Shown: positions 44,869 to 53,794, numbered from the stretch's first letter. The stretch is 64,000 nucleotides of DNA from Luteimicrobium xylanilyticum (GCF_009429125.1 NZ_CP045529.1:992001-1056000); one strand, 5' to 3'. The notes: a model not told the origin generated them from the sequence alone. A program made the numbers and translations.

Positions 44869-46191
44869 ATGACCTCTCCGACCGGACCGCCGCCTGCGCC
44901 GTCGCCGGCGGCCCCGTCGGGCGCCCGTGCCGCCCCGGCCGACGGGACGCGCCCCCCGCTGCTGCGCCCGGAGTCCGGACGGCGCGTCGGCGGGGTCTGC
45001 GCGGGGGTCGCGGCGCACGTCGGCATCCCCGTGCGCACGGTGCGGCTCGCGATGATCCTCGCGGGCCTGTCGGGCGTCGGGATCGTGCTCTACGTGTTCT
45101 GGTGGATCACCATCCCGGTCGGGGACCCGCACGTCGCGGCCGAGCAGTCGCGACCCGCCGAGCTGCAACGCCTCGCGCGGCGCCTGCGGAGCGAGCGGCG
45201 CACCTTCCCGGTCCGCGACGTGCTCGCCGGGGCGATCCTCCTGGCGGCGGCCGGCGTCCTGGTGGGCGAGCGGCTCGGCTGGCACCTCGACGCCGGCTGG
45301 GCGCTCCCGGTCCTCGTGCTCCTCGCGGGCCTCGCGCTCGCGTGGAGCCAGCTCGACGCGGCTCAGCGTGGCCGCATGCTCTCGCAGGCCGGCGGCCGCA
45401 CGCCCGGCTCGGTCCTCCGCCTCGGCGGCGGGCTCCTGCTCGTGCTCGTCGGGGTGCTGCTGCTGGTGGGGCGGACGTCGTCGACGGCTGACATGGCGCG
45501 CGCATGGGTCGCGGCTGTCGCCGTGCTCGCGGGAGCGGCGCTCGTGCTCGCGCCGTGGTGGCTCCGGCTCGCCCGCGCCCTGGGGGACGAGCGCGCCGCC
45601 CGTGCTCGCGAGGCGGAGCGGGCCGACATCGCCGCCCACCTGCACGACTCCGTGCTCCAGACGCTGGCCCTGATCCGCGCCTCGGCCGACGACGCCGACC
45701 AGGTGGCCCGGCTGGCGCGCGCCCAGGAGCGCGAGCTGCGCGAGTGGTTGTACACGGACCGTGCCGTCAGTGGTACATCGCTCGCCGCGGACGTCCGTGA
45801 GCTCGTCGGGCAGGTCGAGGACGCGCACGGCGTGCCCGTCGAGGTGGTCGTCGTGGGGGACTGCGCGCCCGACGACGGCACGTCCGCCCTGCTCCGTGCG
45901 GCCCGCGAGGCGCTGCTCAACGCGGTCCGCCACGGCGCGCCGCCGGTCTCGCTCTACCTCGAGGTCAGCGACCGTGCGGTCGAGGTGTTCGTCCGTGACC
46001 GCGGCGACGGCTTCGACCTCGACGACGTCCCGCACGACCGCTTCGGTGTGCGGGAGTCGATCGTGGGCCGGGTCCAGCGGCGAGGCGGGCGCGCCGTCGT
46101 CGAGAGTGGGCCAGGCTGGGGCACCGAGGTGCATCTCGAGATGCCCCGTGCACCCGAGCATCACGACGCGAACGAGGAGACGACCGCGTGA
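44869..46191 (+). CDS. PspC domain-fused sensor histidine kinase (NarL/LiaS type)
   Basis: A 440-residue membrane kinase. An N-terminal PspC domain (about residues 30-85, GRRVGGVCAGVAAHVGIPVRTVRLAMIL) is followed by several more membrane helices. The phosphoacceptor lies in ERADIAAHLHDSVLQTLALI (HisKA_3-type HxD box), and the HATPase domain has EALLNAVRHGAPP, RDRGDGFDLDDV and GWGTEVHLEMP. The PspC input domain suggests sensing of membrane or cell-envelope stress. The response regulator start overlaps the stop by 4 nt, making a coupled pair. Confidence 0.9.
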   Translation: MTSPTGPPPAPSPAAPSGARAAPADGTRPPLLRPESGRRVGGVCAGVAAHVGIPVRTVRLAMILAGLSGVGIVLYVFWWITIPVGDPHVAAEQSRPAELQRLARRLRSERRTFPVRDVLAGAILLAAAGVLVGERLGWHLDAGWALPVLVLLAGLALAWSQLDAAQRGRMLSQAGGRTPGSVLRLGGGLLLVLVGVLLLVGRTSSTADMARAWVAAVAVLAGAALVLAPWWLRLARALGDERAARAREAERADIAAHLHDSVLQTLALIRASADDADQVARLARAQERELREWLYTDRAVSGTSLAADVRELVGQVEDAHGVPVEVVVVGDCAPDDGTSALLRAAREALLNAVRHGAPPVSLYLEVSDRAVEVFVRDRGDGFDLDDVPHDRFGVRESIVGRVQRRGGRAVVESGPGWGTEVHLEMPRAPEHHDANEETTA

Positions 46192-46865
46192 CCAGCACCG
46201 ACACCCCCATGGCCGAGCCCGTCGACGTGCTGATCGTCGACGACCACCTCATGTTCCGCGCCGGCGTGCGCGCCAGCCTCGACGACCGGGTCCGGGTCGT
46301 CGGGGAGGCCGCCGACGTCGACGCGGCGGTCGAGGCGGCACACGCGTTGCGACCGGCGGTCGTGCTTCTCGACGTGCACCTGCCGGGCGGTCTCGGGGGC
46401 GGCGGCGCGGAGGTGGCCCGCCGGTGCGCGGACCTCGCACCCGGCACGCGGTTCCTCGCGCTGTCGGTGTCGGACGCCGCCGAGGACGTCGTCGCCGTGA
46501 TCCGCGCGGGCGCTCGCGGCTACGTCACGAAGGCGATCACGGGGCCCGAGCTGTCGGGCGCCGTACAGCGCGTCGCGGCCGGCGACGCGGTCTTCTCGCC
46601 CCGGCTCGCGGGCTTCGTCCTCGACGCGTTCGGCACGGGCATGGGCGACGTCGCGATCGCCGACGACGAGCTCGACCGGCTCTCGGCCCGTGAGCAGGAG
46701 GTCATGCGTCTCATCGCCCGGGGGTACACGTACCGCGAGGTGGCGAGCAAGCTGTTCATCTCCGTCAAGACGGTCGAGACGCACGTCTCCGCCGTGCTGC
46801 GCAAGCTTCAGCTCTCCTCGCGCCACGAGCTGACGCGGTGGGCGGCGGCGCGGCGCATCCTCTGA
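46188..46865 (+). CDS. LuxR/NarL-family response regulator
   Basis: A 225-residue response regulator. The receiver domain starts VDVLIVDDHLMFRAGVRASL, with the phosphorylated Asp in AVVLLDVHLPGG and the Lys in GYVTKAITGPEL. The C-terminal LuxR-type helix-turn-helix is LSAREQEVMRLIARGYTYREVASKLFISVKTVETHVSAVLRKLQ. The GTG at 46188 overlaps the kinase stop. Likely targets are the adjacent divergent PspC operon and the membrane-protein genes downstream; no clear palindromic operator was identified. Confidence 0.92.
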   Translation: MTSTDTPMAEPVDVLIVDDHLMFRAGVRASLDDRVRVVGEAADVDAAVEAAHALRPAVVLLDVHLPGGLGGGGAEVARRCADLAPGTRFLALSVSDAAEDVVAVIRAGARGYVTKAITGPELSGAVQRVAAGDAVFSPRLAGFVLDAFGTGMGDVAIADDELDRLSAREQEVMRLIARGYTYREVASKLFISVKTVETHVSAVLRKLQLSSRHELTRWAAARRIL

Positions 46866-47029
46866 CCGGCGTCCGGCGTCCCGGCCGAGCGGCTCGAGAT
46901 TCCGTTACATCTGTCCGCATCGTGGAGACCGCGTGTTCAGCGGCGAGACGTCCGCTCTACGTTGATTCGTGGGGATGGTCCGACACCTGCCCTGGTACGT
47001 GAGCGACTCACCGATGAGGAGAACCACCC

Positions 47030-47563
47030 ATGTCCAGCAGTGCTTCCGTCCGACCCGCGCGCCGCGCGCGCGGGCTCGGCGTCTTCGCCGTCGTCGTGGG
47101 GATCGTGATGATCCTGGCCGGTGGAGCCACGTACGGCGCCGTCACTCTGCAGCTCCGTGACGAGAACGTCACCGTCTCCGACAGTGCGCCCGTCCTCTCG
47201 GGAGCCCGGGTCCAGGACCCGGTCACCGCATACGCGCAGGCCGCCGCCATCGACCGGGACGCGCTGCGCACGACCGGCGGCAAGACGTACGCCCAGCTCG
47301 ACCGCGACGACCCGGTACGCAGCACCGCGATGACGGCGTCGTTCCTGCGCGCGTCGCTCCTCACATCCGTCGTCGCCTTCGGGGTGGCGGTCCTCGTGGC
47401 GGCCTCCGGCCTGGTGTTCCTGCTCCTCGGCGCGGCGGTGCTGCGGCTCGGCAAGAACGACGCGGCCGTCGTCGAGGCGGTCCCGGCCGTCGTCGCGGGC
47501 GTGCTCGCGGACACGACGACGTGGCCGCCGTCCGGCGGAGAGCCCGTGCCGGCGCCGGCCTGA
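47030..47563 (+). CDS. Membrane protein, tandem paralogue 1
   Basis: A 177-residue protein with an N-terminal hydrophobic segment (GVFAVVVGIVMILAGGATYGAV), an extracytoplasmic region of about 65 residues (LRDENVTVSDSAPVLSGARVQDPVTAYAQAAAI) and a second membrane segment (LLTSVVAFGVAVLVAASGLVFLLLGAAVL). It is a close paralogue of the next gene over the first about 150 residues. I do not recognise a characterised family. The ATG has GATGAGGAG upstream. It follows the response regulator by 164 nt and has its own leader, whose sequence is also duplicated. Confidence 0.75.
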   Translation: MSSSASVRPARRARGLGVFAVVVGIVMILAGGATYGAVTLQLRDENVTVSDSAPVLSGARVQDPVTAYAQAAAIDRDALRTTGGKTYAQLDRDDPVRSTAMTASFLRASLLTSVVAFGVAVLVAASGLVFLLLGAAVLRLGKNDAAVVEAVPAVVAGVLADTTTWPPSGGEPVPAPA

Positions 47564-47699
47564 CCGCGCCGATCGTTCCGACGCACCGCGCTACGCCGCC
47601 GCGCGACCCCTCGTGGGCCGGTCTACTTTGGTGTCAGGGCTGGTCAGACGCCCGCCCCGTACTGGCACGTGAGTGACCCACCACACGAGGGGAACGGAA

Positions 47700-48545
47700 A
47701 TGTCCAGCAGCGTCACCGTCCGGCCTGTGCGCGGAGTGCGCGGGATCGGGCTCTTCGCGATCATCGTCGGGATCATCATGATCCTCGCCGGCGGCACGAC
47801 GTACGGGATGGTCACGTCCCAGCTGCGCGACGAGAACATCACCGTGTCCGACGACGCCCAGTTCCTGGGCGGCAAGCGCGTCCAGGACCCCCTGACCGCG
47901 TACGCCCAGGCCGAGGTCATCAACAAGCACGCGCTCAAGGCGACGGACGGGCAGACGTACGCGCAGCTCCCGCAGGACGACCCGCGCCGTACGACGGTCA
48001 TGAACGCGTCGTTCCTGCGGGCGTCGCTCTTCACGTCGGTCGTCGCGTTCGGCGTCGCGATCCTCGTCTTCGCGCTGGGCATCCTGTTCCTCCTCGTCGG
48101 TATCGCGCTGAGGCGTCTGGCCAAGGGGGACGTGACCGTCCTCGACGTCGTCCCGGCGAGCCAGGCGGCGTCGACCGGGCCGGCCGCCCCTGTGGCCCCC
48201 GCCGCGGCGCCGGTGGCGCCCGCTCGACCTGCGGCGCCGCCCGCTCGACCCGCGGCGCCTGTCGAGCCGCCCGAGCGCACGTCGTCACGTCACGCGGCCC
48301 CGGCGGAGGACGTCACGCCGGCCGCGGCACAGCGGCAGGCCACGCCCGTCGTCGACCGCACGGAGCCCGAGGCACCGACCGCGGTCGACGACACCGCCGC
48401 CCGGCCACCGTCGCAGGCGGGCCCGGCGCACACCCAGGACGGTGCCGCGCGCGCCGAGGACGATGCCGCGCGCACCGACGAGGGCGCTGCGCGCCCCGAG
48501 GACGGGACGACGGACGACGGTCGGTCGGGCGAGCCCCGCGCCTGA
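47700..48545 (+). CDS. Membrane protein, tandem paralogue 2 with a Pro/Ala-rich C-terminal tail
   Basis: A 281-residue protein. Residues 1-150 parallel the upstream gene segment by segment (IGLFAIIVGIIMILAGGTTYGMV; LRDENITVSDDAQFLGGKRVQDPLTAYAQAEVI; LFTSVVAFGVAILVFALGILFLLVGIAL). A cytoplasmic tail of about 130 residues is rich in Pro, Ala and acidic residues, with repeated ARxEDxAAR-type units near the end. The ATG at 47700 (MSSSVTVRPV) matches the paralogue's start. Function is unknown; proximity to the PspC two-component system suggests an envelope role. Confidence 0.75.
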   Translation: MSSSVTVRPVRGVRGIGLFAIIVGIIMILAGGTTYGMVTSQLRDENITVSDDAQFLGGKRVQDPLTAYAQAEVINKHALKATDGQTYAQLPQDDPRRTTVMNASFLRASLFTSVVAFGVAILVFALGILFLLVGIALRRLAKGDVTVLDVVPASQAASTGPAAPVAPAAAPVAPARPAAPPARPAAPVEPPERTSSRHAAPAEDVTPAAAQRQATPVVDRTEPEAPTAVDDTAARPPSQAGPAHTQDGAARAEDDAARTDEGAARPEDGTTDDGRSGEPRA

Positions 48546-48552
48546 CCGTCGC

Positions 48553-48601
48553 CGAACAAGCGGTCCCGTCGCCGAGCGAGCGGGCGCGGACCGCTTGTTC
48601 G
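48553..48601 (+). terminator. Terminator after the tandem membrane proteins
   Basis: CGAACAAGCGGTCC (48553-48566) pairs perfectly with GGACCGCTTGTTCG (48588-48601), a 14-bp stem with a 21-nt loop, placed 8 nt after the stop codon. No T tract is present. Confidence 0.6.
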
Positions 48602-48632
48602 ACGGGCCCGCGCGCGCCCTAGGGTGGGCCAC

Positions 48633-49319
48633 GTGACGACGACCCCCACCCTCGTGGGCTGCTCCCACGGCACCGCGAACCGGGCCGGCCAGCTCGCGAT
48701 CCGCAGCATCCTCGACGACGTGCGCGGCGCCCGGCCCGGGCTCTCGGTGCTCGAGACGTACGTCGACGTGCAGCACCCCCAGGTCGGGGAGGTCCTCGGC
48801 ACCGTTCCCGCGGGCAGCCTGGTGGTCGTGGTGCCGCTGCTGCTGTCGGCGGGCTTCCACGTCTACGTCGACATCGCCGAGGCGGCGGACGCGCGTCCCG
48901 ACACCGTCGCTGCGGACGCGCTCGGGCCCGACGACCGGCTCGTCGCCCTGCTGCGCCGCCGCGCGGTGGAGGCGGGCGCACAGCCCGGGGACGCCGTCGT
49001 CGTCGCGGCCGCAGGCTCGAGCGACGCGCGCGCCGTCGCGGACGTGGAGGCCGTCGTCGAGGTGTTCGCGAGGGCCTGGGACGGGCCGGTGACCGTGGGG
49101 TACGGCTCGATGGCACGCCCGACGGTCGCGGAGGCGGTGGCGGCCGCGCGCGCGGCCGGGGCCCCGCGCGTCGTCGTCGCGTCCTATCTCCTGGCCCCCG
49201 GCTGGTTCCACGACCAGCTCGCGCACGCGGGAGCCGACGCGGTGTCGGCGCCGCTCGCACCCGACCCTGCGCTGGCTCGGGTCGTGCTCGACCGCTTCGA
49301 CGCCGTCTCGTCCCTGTGA
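48633..49319 (+). CDS. CbiX/SirB-like sirohydrochlorin chelatase
   Basis: A 228-residue protein of the class II chelatase (CbiX/SirB) family, which inserts Co2+ or Fe2+ into sirohydrochlorin. It has two tandem repeats. The first starts PTLVGCSHGTANRAGQ, with the metal-binding His, and has VVVVPLLLSAGFHVYVDI; the second contains VVVASYLLAPGWFHDQLAHAGAD, with a further His. The sulfite reductase at 55622 needs siroheme and the CysG-like protein at 51160 lacks a dedicated chelatase domain, so ferrochelation is its likely role. The GTG at 48633 lies 7 nt after TAGGGT. The MOSC gene overlaps its stop by 4 nt. Confidence 0.85.
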   Translation: MTTTPTLVGCSHGTANRAGQLAIRSILDDVRGARPGLSVLETYVDVQHPQVGEVLGTVPAGSLVVVVPLLLSAGFHVYVDIAEAADARPDTVAADALGPDDRLVALLRRRAVEAGAQPGDAVVVAAAGSSDARAVADVEAVVEVFARAWDGPVTVGYGSMARPTVAEAVAAARAAGAPRVVVASYLLAPGWFHDQLAHAGADAVSAPLAPDPALARVVLDRFDAVSSL

Positions 49320-50092
49320 CCTTGCGAGCGGCGAGCACCGTGGACGACGCGCCCGGTCTCGACGTCCGGAGCGTCGGCTTCACACCGGTCAAGGGCACCC
49401 GCCACCTGCCCCGACCCGACGCGTCGTTCGATGTCGACGGGCCGGTGGGCGACCGGCTCTACTGCCTCGTCGACACCGCGCGGCGGCGCGTGCTCAAGAC
49501 CGTGCAGACCCCCTCGCTGCTCGCGGTCGTGGCGGACCTCGACGGCCCGTCGCTGGCGCTGACGACACCGGACGGGGTGACGGTGCGCGCCGTTCCTGAG
49601 CCCACCGGCGAGGCGTTCGTCTGCGACTACTGGGGCCGGCCCGTCACGCTGTCCCTGCTCGCCGGGCCCCACGCCGGGCTGCTGTCGCGGTGGCTCGGCC
49701 GACCGGTGCGGCTCGCTCTGGCGCCGCGCGGGGGCGTGGTCTACGGCGCTCCGGTGACGATCGTGGCCACCGCCTCGCTGCGCGACCTGGGCGACCGGGC
49801 CGGCCATCCCGATCTGGTCGCCGAGGCGTCCCGGTTCCGCGCGACGTTCGTCGTGGAGACGGAGACTCCCTACGTCGAGGAGACCTGGTCGGGCCACGAG
49901 GTGGTCGCGAACGGCGTCCGGCTGAGGGTCGGGGCGCCCGTTCCCCGGTGCGCCGTGGTCGACCTCGAGCCGTGCACCGGACGTCGCGGCAGCGGGCTCC
50001 TCAAGGCGCTCGCCGGGTACCGTCCGCGCAACGACGCCGGTGAGCCGTACCTCGGCGTCTACGCCGAGGTCGTGGCGGCCCCGACGCGCTGA
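49316..50092 (+). CDS. MOSC domain-containing protein
   Basis: A 258-residue protein: an N-terminal MOSC beta-barrel (VRSVGFTPVKGTRHL) and a C-terminal MOSC domain with RFRATFVVETETPYVEETWSGHEV and PVPRCAVVDLEPCTGRRGSGLLKAL. The cysteine in PRCAVV is at the usual position for molybdenum-cofactor or sulfur-carrier binding in the MOSC/mARC superfamily. The enzymatic role is unknown. The start overlaps the chelatase stop by 4 nt, so the two are cotranscribed. This suggests a link to sulfur or metal-cofactor metabolism. Confidence 0.82.
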   Translation: MTLRAASTVDDAPGLDVRSVGFTPVKGTRHLPRPDASFDVDGPVGDRLYCLVDTARRRVLKTVQTPSLLAVVADLDGPSLALTTPDGVTVRAVPEPTGEAFVCDYWGRPVTLSLLAGPHAGLLSRWLGRPVRLALAPRGGVVYGAPVTIVATASLRDLGDRAGHPDLVAEASRFRATFVVETETPYVEETWSGHEVVANGVRLRVGAPVPRCAVVDLEPCTGRRGSGLLKALAGYRPRNDAGEPYLGVYAEVVAAPTR

Positions 50093-50137
50093 CCGCGTGG
50101 GCGTGCGTCCGCCCGGGGGCCGGGCCACGATCAGGGG

Positions 50138-50668
50138 GTGACCTCGGATCCCACGCCGCAGCTCGCGACGCTCGACCCGCCGCGCGCCGTCGACGAAGGG
50201 CCCCGGCCCGTCCTCGCGCGACGGATCGGGACGGTCGGGCTCCTGCTCGTCGTCGTGGCGGGTGCGCTCAACCTCTTCGGGCTCTGGACGTCGACGACCA
50301 CCCGCAGCGAGGACGGCTGGAGCGTGAGCGTCCACTACGCCCGGATCGCGCGCGCCGGCCTGGACGCGCCGTGGACGGTCACCGTGCACCACCCGGGCGG
50401 TTTCGGCAAGGACGTCGAGCTGCGCGTGACCTCGGCGTACTTCGACATCTTCGAGAGCCAGGGCCTCGACCCCGAGCCGAGCGACGAGACGTCCGACGGC
50501 ACCGACGACACCTGGACGTTCGAGGCGCCCGAGGGCGACACGTTCGCGGTCTCGTTCGACGCGTACGTCCAGCCCTCGAGCCACCGGGGCGCGTCCGGGC
50601 GGGTCGCCGTCCTCGTCGACGGGCGCGAGGTCGCGTCCACGCCGTTCCGCACTACGCTGCTGCCCTGA
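50138..50668 (+). CDS. Hypothetical membrane-anchored protein paired with a DUF421 gene
   Basis: A 176-residue protein. A cytoplasmic N-terminus of about 27 residues, one membrane segment (RIGTVGLLLVVVAGALNLFGLW) and an extracytoplasmic beta-rich domain follow one another. The domain contains WSVSVHYARIARAGLDAPWTVTVHHPGGFGKDVELRVTSAYFDIFE. I do not recognise the family. The GTG start lies 6 nt after CACGAT. It is 15 nt upstream of a DUF421 gene, and the pair is likely an operon. Confidence 0.7.
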   Translation: MTSDPTPQLATLDPPRAVDEGPRPVLARRIGTVGLLLVVVAGALNLFGLWTSTTTRSEDGWSVSVHYARIARAGLDAPWTVTVHHPGGFGKDVELRVTSAYFDIFESQGLDPEPSDETSDGTDDTWTFEAPEGDTFAVSFDAYVQPSSHRGASGRVAVLVDGREVASTPFRTTLLP

Positions 50669-50683
50669 ACGCCGAGGAGAGCC

Positions 50684-51163
50684 ATGGAGATCGTCGTCCG
50701 CGCCCTGGTCATGTTCTGCTTCCTGTGGTTCATCACGCGCGTGGTGGGGCGTTCGACGCTCGGCGAGCTGAGCACGTTCCAGCTCGTCCTGTTCGTGACG
50801 ATGGGCGACCTCGTGCAGCAGGGGGTCACGCAGCAGGACTACTCGGTCACGGCCGCCGTCCTCGCCGTCGGGACATTCGCCGTCCTCACGATCCTGCTCA
50901 CCTGGATCGGGGTCCGGTTCCCGCGCACGCGCACCGTCGTGCACGGCACGCCCGTCGTCGTCGTGGCCGACGGCGAGCCCGCCTACGAGGTGATGAAGCG
51001 CGAGCGCGTGTCGCTCGACGACCTGCTCGACGCCGCCCGCCAGCACGGGGTGGAGCACGTGCGGGACATCCGCATCGCGGTGCTCGAGGCGAACGGGCAG
51101 ATGTCGTTCTTCACGCGTGACGAGGAGCGCGAGCAGAAGCCCGCGGACCGGCCCGAGGACTAG
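50684..51163 (+). CDS. DUF421/YetF-like membrane protein
   Basis: A 159-residue protein with three N-terminal hydrophobic segments and a C-terminal soluble DUF421 domain. The pattern FLWFITRVVGRSTLGELSTFQLVLFVTMGDLVQQG and the cytoplasmic VVVADGEPAYEVMKRERVSLDDLLDAARQHGVEHVRDIRIAVLEANGQMSFF are typical of YetF/YrbG-like proteins of unknown function. The ATG has GAGGAGAG upstream. Its 3' end overlaps the end of the convergent siroheme synthase gene by 4 nt. Confidence 0.85.
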   Translation: MEIVVRALVMFCFLWFITRVVGRSTLGELSTFQLVLFVTMGDLVQQGVTQQDYSVTAAVLAVGTFAVLTILLTWIGVRFPRTRTVVHGTPVVVVADGEPAYEVMKRERVSLDDLLDAARQHGVEHVRDIRIAVLEANGQMSFFTRDEEREQKPADRPED

Positions 51164-52398
51164 CGGCGGTCGCGCCAGGCGGGGCTCAAGGTGACGACGT
51201 CCCCCACGACGACGACGGCCGGCGGCCGCACCTCGGCTTCCTCGACGGTCCGCGCGAGCGTTCCGAGGGTCGCGACGGTCGTGCGGAATCGGGGGCCGTA
51301 GCCGTCCTCGACGACGGCGACCGGCGTGTCGGGTGAGCGGCCGTGCGCGACGAGGGCGTCCGCCGTGGCGGCGAGGTGCGACACGCCCATCAGGAGGACG
51401 AGGGTGTGGTCGGGCGCGGCCGGGACGGCGCCGACGGACTCGTGGCCCGTGAGCACGGTGAAGCCCCGGGCGAGTCCGCGGTGGGTGACGGGGATCCCGG
51501 CGGCCGCCGGCACGGCGACCGCGCTCGTCACGCCGGGCACGACCTCGACGGGCACGTCCGCGGCGCGACACGCCTCGGCCTCCTCGCCGCCCCGCCCGAA
51601 GACGTAGGGGTCGCCGCCCTTGAGCCGGACGACCCGATTCCCGGCGAGCGCACGGTCGACGAGGACGCGGTTGATCTCGTCCTGGGGGACCGGGTGGTGC
51701 CCGCTGGTCTTGCCCACGTCGACGACCTCGACGTCGTCCACCAGGTCGGCCAGCACGCCGCGCGGCGCGAGCCGGTCGACGACGACGACGTCCGCCTGGG
51801 CGAGGAGGTGCCGTCCGCGGGTGGTGAGGAGTCCGTCGTCGCCTGGGCCGCCGCCGACGAGCGCGACGGAGCCCGTCCCGGGAGTGCCCGGGCGGGTGGC
51901 CCGCAGCGGCAGCTCGCCGGTGTCGAGCGCGACCGCGACGGCGTCGCGGACCGCCCGTGCCCGGCCCGGGTCCCCGCCGGCGTTGACGGCGACGGTAACC
52001 TCGGCGCCGTCGTCGAGGGTCGTCCGTGCGACGGCGGGGGTCCAGGCGGTAGCGAGCCCTGCGTCGGCGGCGGTCACGCACCAGGTGCCCTGGGCCTCGG
52101 CGTCGCCTGCGACCGCAGCGTCGACGGCCGGGTCCCCGGTCGCGACGTGCACCAGCCACGCCCCCGCCAGGTCGCCGGGACGGTACGCGCGCCGTTCCCA
52201 GCCCAGGTGTCCGGCGTCGGCGTGCCCGGCGACCTCGTCGACGGCGTCGGGCGCGACGACGAGCACGTCGGCACCCGCCTGGAGGAGAGCCCGGACCCGG
52301 CGCGCGGCCACCGGTCCCGCCCCGACGACGACGACCCGGCGCCCCTGTACCCGCAGTCCCAGCGGGTACAGCGGCGCGCCCGGGGCAGCGTCGGTCAC
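51160..52398 (-). CDS. cysG: Siroheme synthase CysG-like (precorrin-2 dehydrogenase + uroporphyrinogen-III methyltransferase)
   Basis: A 412-residue bifunctional protein. The N-terminal domain (about residues 1-170) has the NAD-binding loop VVVVGAGPVAARRVRALL of precorrin-2 dehydrogenase. The C-terminal SUMT domain begins VALVGGGPGDDGLLTTRG and has VRLKGGDPYVFGRGGEEAEA and VVPGVTSAVAVPAAAGIPVTHRG. It makes sirohydrochlorin from uroporphyrinogen III. It follows cysN by 16 nt as the last gene of the sulfate-assimilation operon. The separate CbiX/SirB-like gene at 48633 could complete siroheme by inserting iron. Confidence 0.92.
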   Translation of the reverse strand: MTDAAPGAPLYPLGLRVQGRRVVVVGAGPVAARRVRALLQAGADVLVVAPDAVDEVAGHADAGHLGWERRAYRPGDLAGAWLVHVATGDPAVDAAVAGDAEAQGTWCVTAADAGLATAWTPAVARTTLDDGAEVTVAVNAGGDPGRARAVRDAVAVALDTGELPLRATRPGTPGTGSVALVGGGPGDDGLLTTRGRHLLAQADVVVVDRLAPRGVLADLVDDVEVVDVGKTSGHHPVPQDEINRVLVDRALAGNRVVRLKGGDPYVFGRGGEEAEACRAADVPVEVVPGVTSAVAVPAAAGIPVTHRGLARGFTVLTGHESVGAVPAAPDHTLVLLMGVSHLAATADALVAHGRSPDTPVAVVEDGYGPRFRTTVATLGTLARTVEEAEVRPPAVVVVGDVVTLSPAWRDRR

Positions 52399-52414
52399 TG
52401 TGCCGTCACTCCGC

Positions 52415-53794
52415 TCAGATCGCGTACTGGACGGGGCGCTGCTCCGGGTGGCGGGTCGCGGCGAGCGCGTCCCCGACCATCCCGGCCGCGAGCGTGCCGC
52501 CGTCGTGCGCGTCGATCAGCAGGAACGCGCCCGTCCGGCGCGAGGTGAGGTACTCCTCGGCCGCGATCGGCGACGCGAGCCGCAGGGTGACGCGCCCGAT
52601 GTCGTTGAGGTCGAGCTGCTCCGCGGGCGTGAGCTCGGCGGAGTCCAGGTCGAGCCGCCCGACGACGTCGCGGACGATCGCCTGCACGGTGCGCGTCGTG
52701 TGCTTGAGCAGCACGCGGTCGCCCGGGCGCAGCGGCCGGTCCGACAGCCACGCGACGGTGCCCTCGACGTCCTGGGTGAGCTCGGGCGCGTCCGCGGCGG
52801 AGGCGATCAGGTCGCCGCGCGTGACGTCGATCTCGTCGGCGAGGCGCAGGGTGACCGACTGGGGCGCGTACGCCTCGGCCACGCCCGCGAACGGGTCGAC
52901 CGCGTCGTGCAGGGTGTCGGCCGTGTCGATGCCCGTGACGCGCGTGCGTCGTCCGGACGGCAGCACCACGACCTCGTCCCCGACCCGGACGACGCCCGCC
53001 GCGACCTGGCCGGCGTAGCCGCGGTAGTCGCGGAAGCGCTCGTCGGGTGCCGCACCCTGCGGGCGCAGCACGACCTGCACGGGCAGGCGGAACGCCTCGG
53101 TGTCCGGGTCATCGCCGGTCGGCAGGTCCTCGAGGAGCTCGAGGAGGGTCGGCCCGTCGTACCAGGGTGTGCCCTCGCCGCGGTCGACGACGTTGTCGCC
53201 GACCAGCGCGGATACAGGGATCGTGTGGATGTCGGCGACGCCGAGGGACGCGGCAACGGCCGCGACCTCGCGCTCGATCTCCAGGTAGCGCTCCTGCGAG
53301 TAGTCGACGAGGTCGATCTTGTTCACGGCCACGACGACGTGCGGCACGCGCAGCAGGCTCACGACGGCCAGGTGGCGGCGCGTCTGCTCGAGCAGCCCCT
53401 TGCGGGCGTCGATGAGCAGCACGACGGCGTCGGCCGTGGACGCGCCCGTGACCGTGTTGCGCGTGTACTGGACGTGCCCGGGGCAGTCCGCGAGCACGAA
53501 GGAGCGGCGTGCCGTCGCGAAGTAGCGGTACGCGACGTCGATCGTGATGCCCTGCTCGCGCTCGGCGCGCAGGCCGTCGGTGAGGAGCGCCAGGTCGGTG
53601 GTCTCCAGGCCGCGGTCCCGCGAGACGCGCTCGACGGCGTCGAGCTGGTCGGCGAGGACGGACTTGGAGTCGAACAGGAGGCGCCCGACCAGCGTGGACT
53701 TCCCGTCGTCGACCGAGCCGGCCGTGGCGAGACGCAGCAGGCTGCCGGTGGGGAGCGTCGGCGCGGCCGGTGCCGGGAGTGTGGGGGTGCTCAT
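52415..53794 (-). CDS. cysN: Sulfate adenylyltransferase subunit 1 (CysN)
   Basis: A 459-residue GTPase subunit of ATP sulfurylase. The GTP-binding motifs are AGSVDDGKSTLVGRLLFD (G1), DCPGHVQYTRN (G3) and VNKIDLVD (G4). The EF-Tu-like beta-barrel domains follow (GYAGQVAAGVVRVGDEVVVLP). GTP hydrolysis drives CysD to form APS from sulfate and ATP. No APS-kinase (CysC) extension is fused. The ATG at 53794 shares one base with the cysD stop (TGATG), so the genes are coupled. In-frame sequence upstream to 54241 is an artefact over cysD. Confidence 0.95.
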   Translation of the reverse strand: MSTPTLPAPAAPTLPTGSLLRLATAGSVDDGKSTLVGRLLFDSKSVLADQLDAVERVSRDRGLETTDLALLTDGLRAEREQGITIDVAYRYFATARRSFVLADCPGHVQYTRNTVTGASTADAVVLLIDARKGLLEQTRRHLAVVSLLRVPHVVVAVNKIDLVDYSQERYLEIEREVAAVAASLGVADIHTIPVSALVGDNVVDRGEGTPWYDGPTLLELLEDLPTGDDPDTEAFRLPVQVVLRPQGAAPDERFRDYRGYAGQVAAGVVRVGDEVVVLPSGRRTRVTGIDTADTLHDAVDPFAGVAEAYAPQSVTLRLADEIDVTRGDLIASAADAPELTQDVEGTVAWLSDRPLRPGDRVLLKHTTRTVQAIVRDVVGRLDLDSAELTPAEQLDLNDIGRVTLRLASPIAAEEYLTSRRTGAFLLIDAHDGGTLAAGMVGDALAATRHPEQRPVQYAI

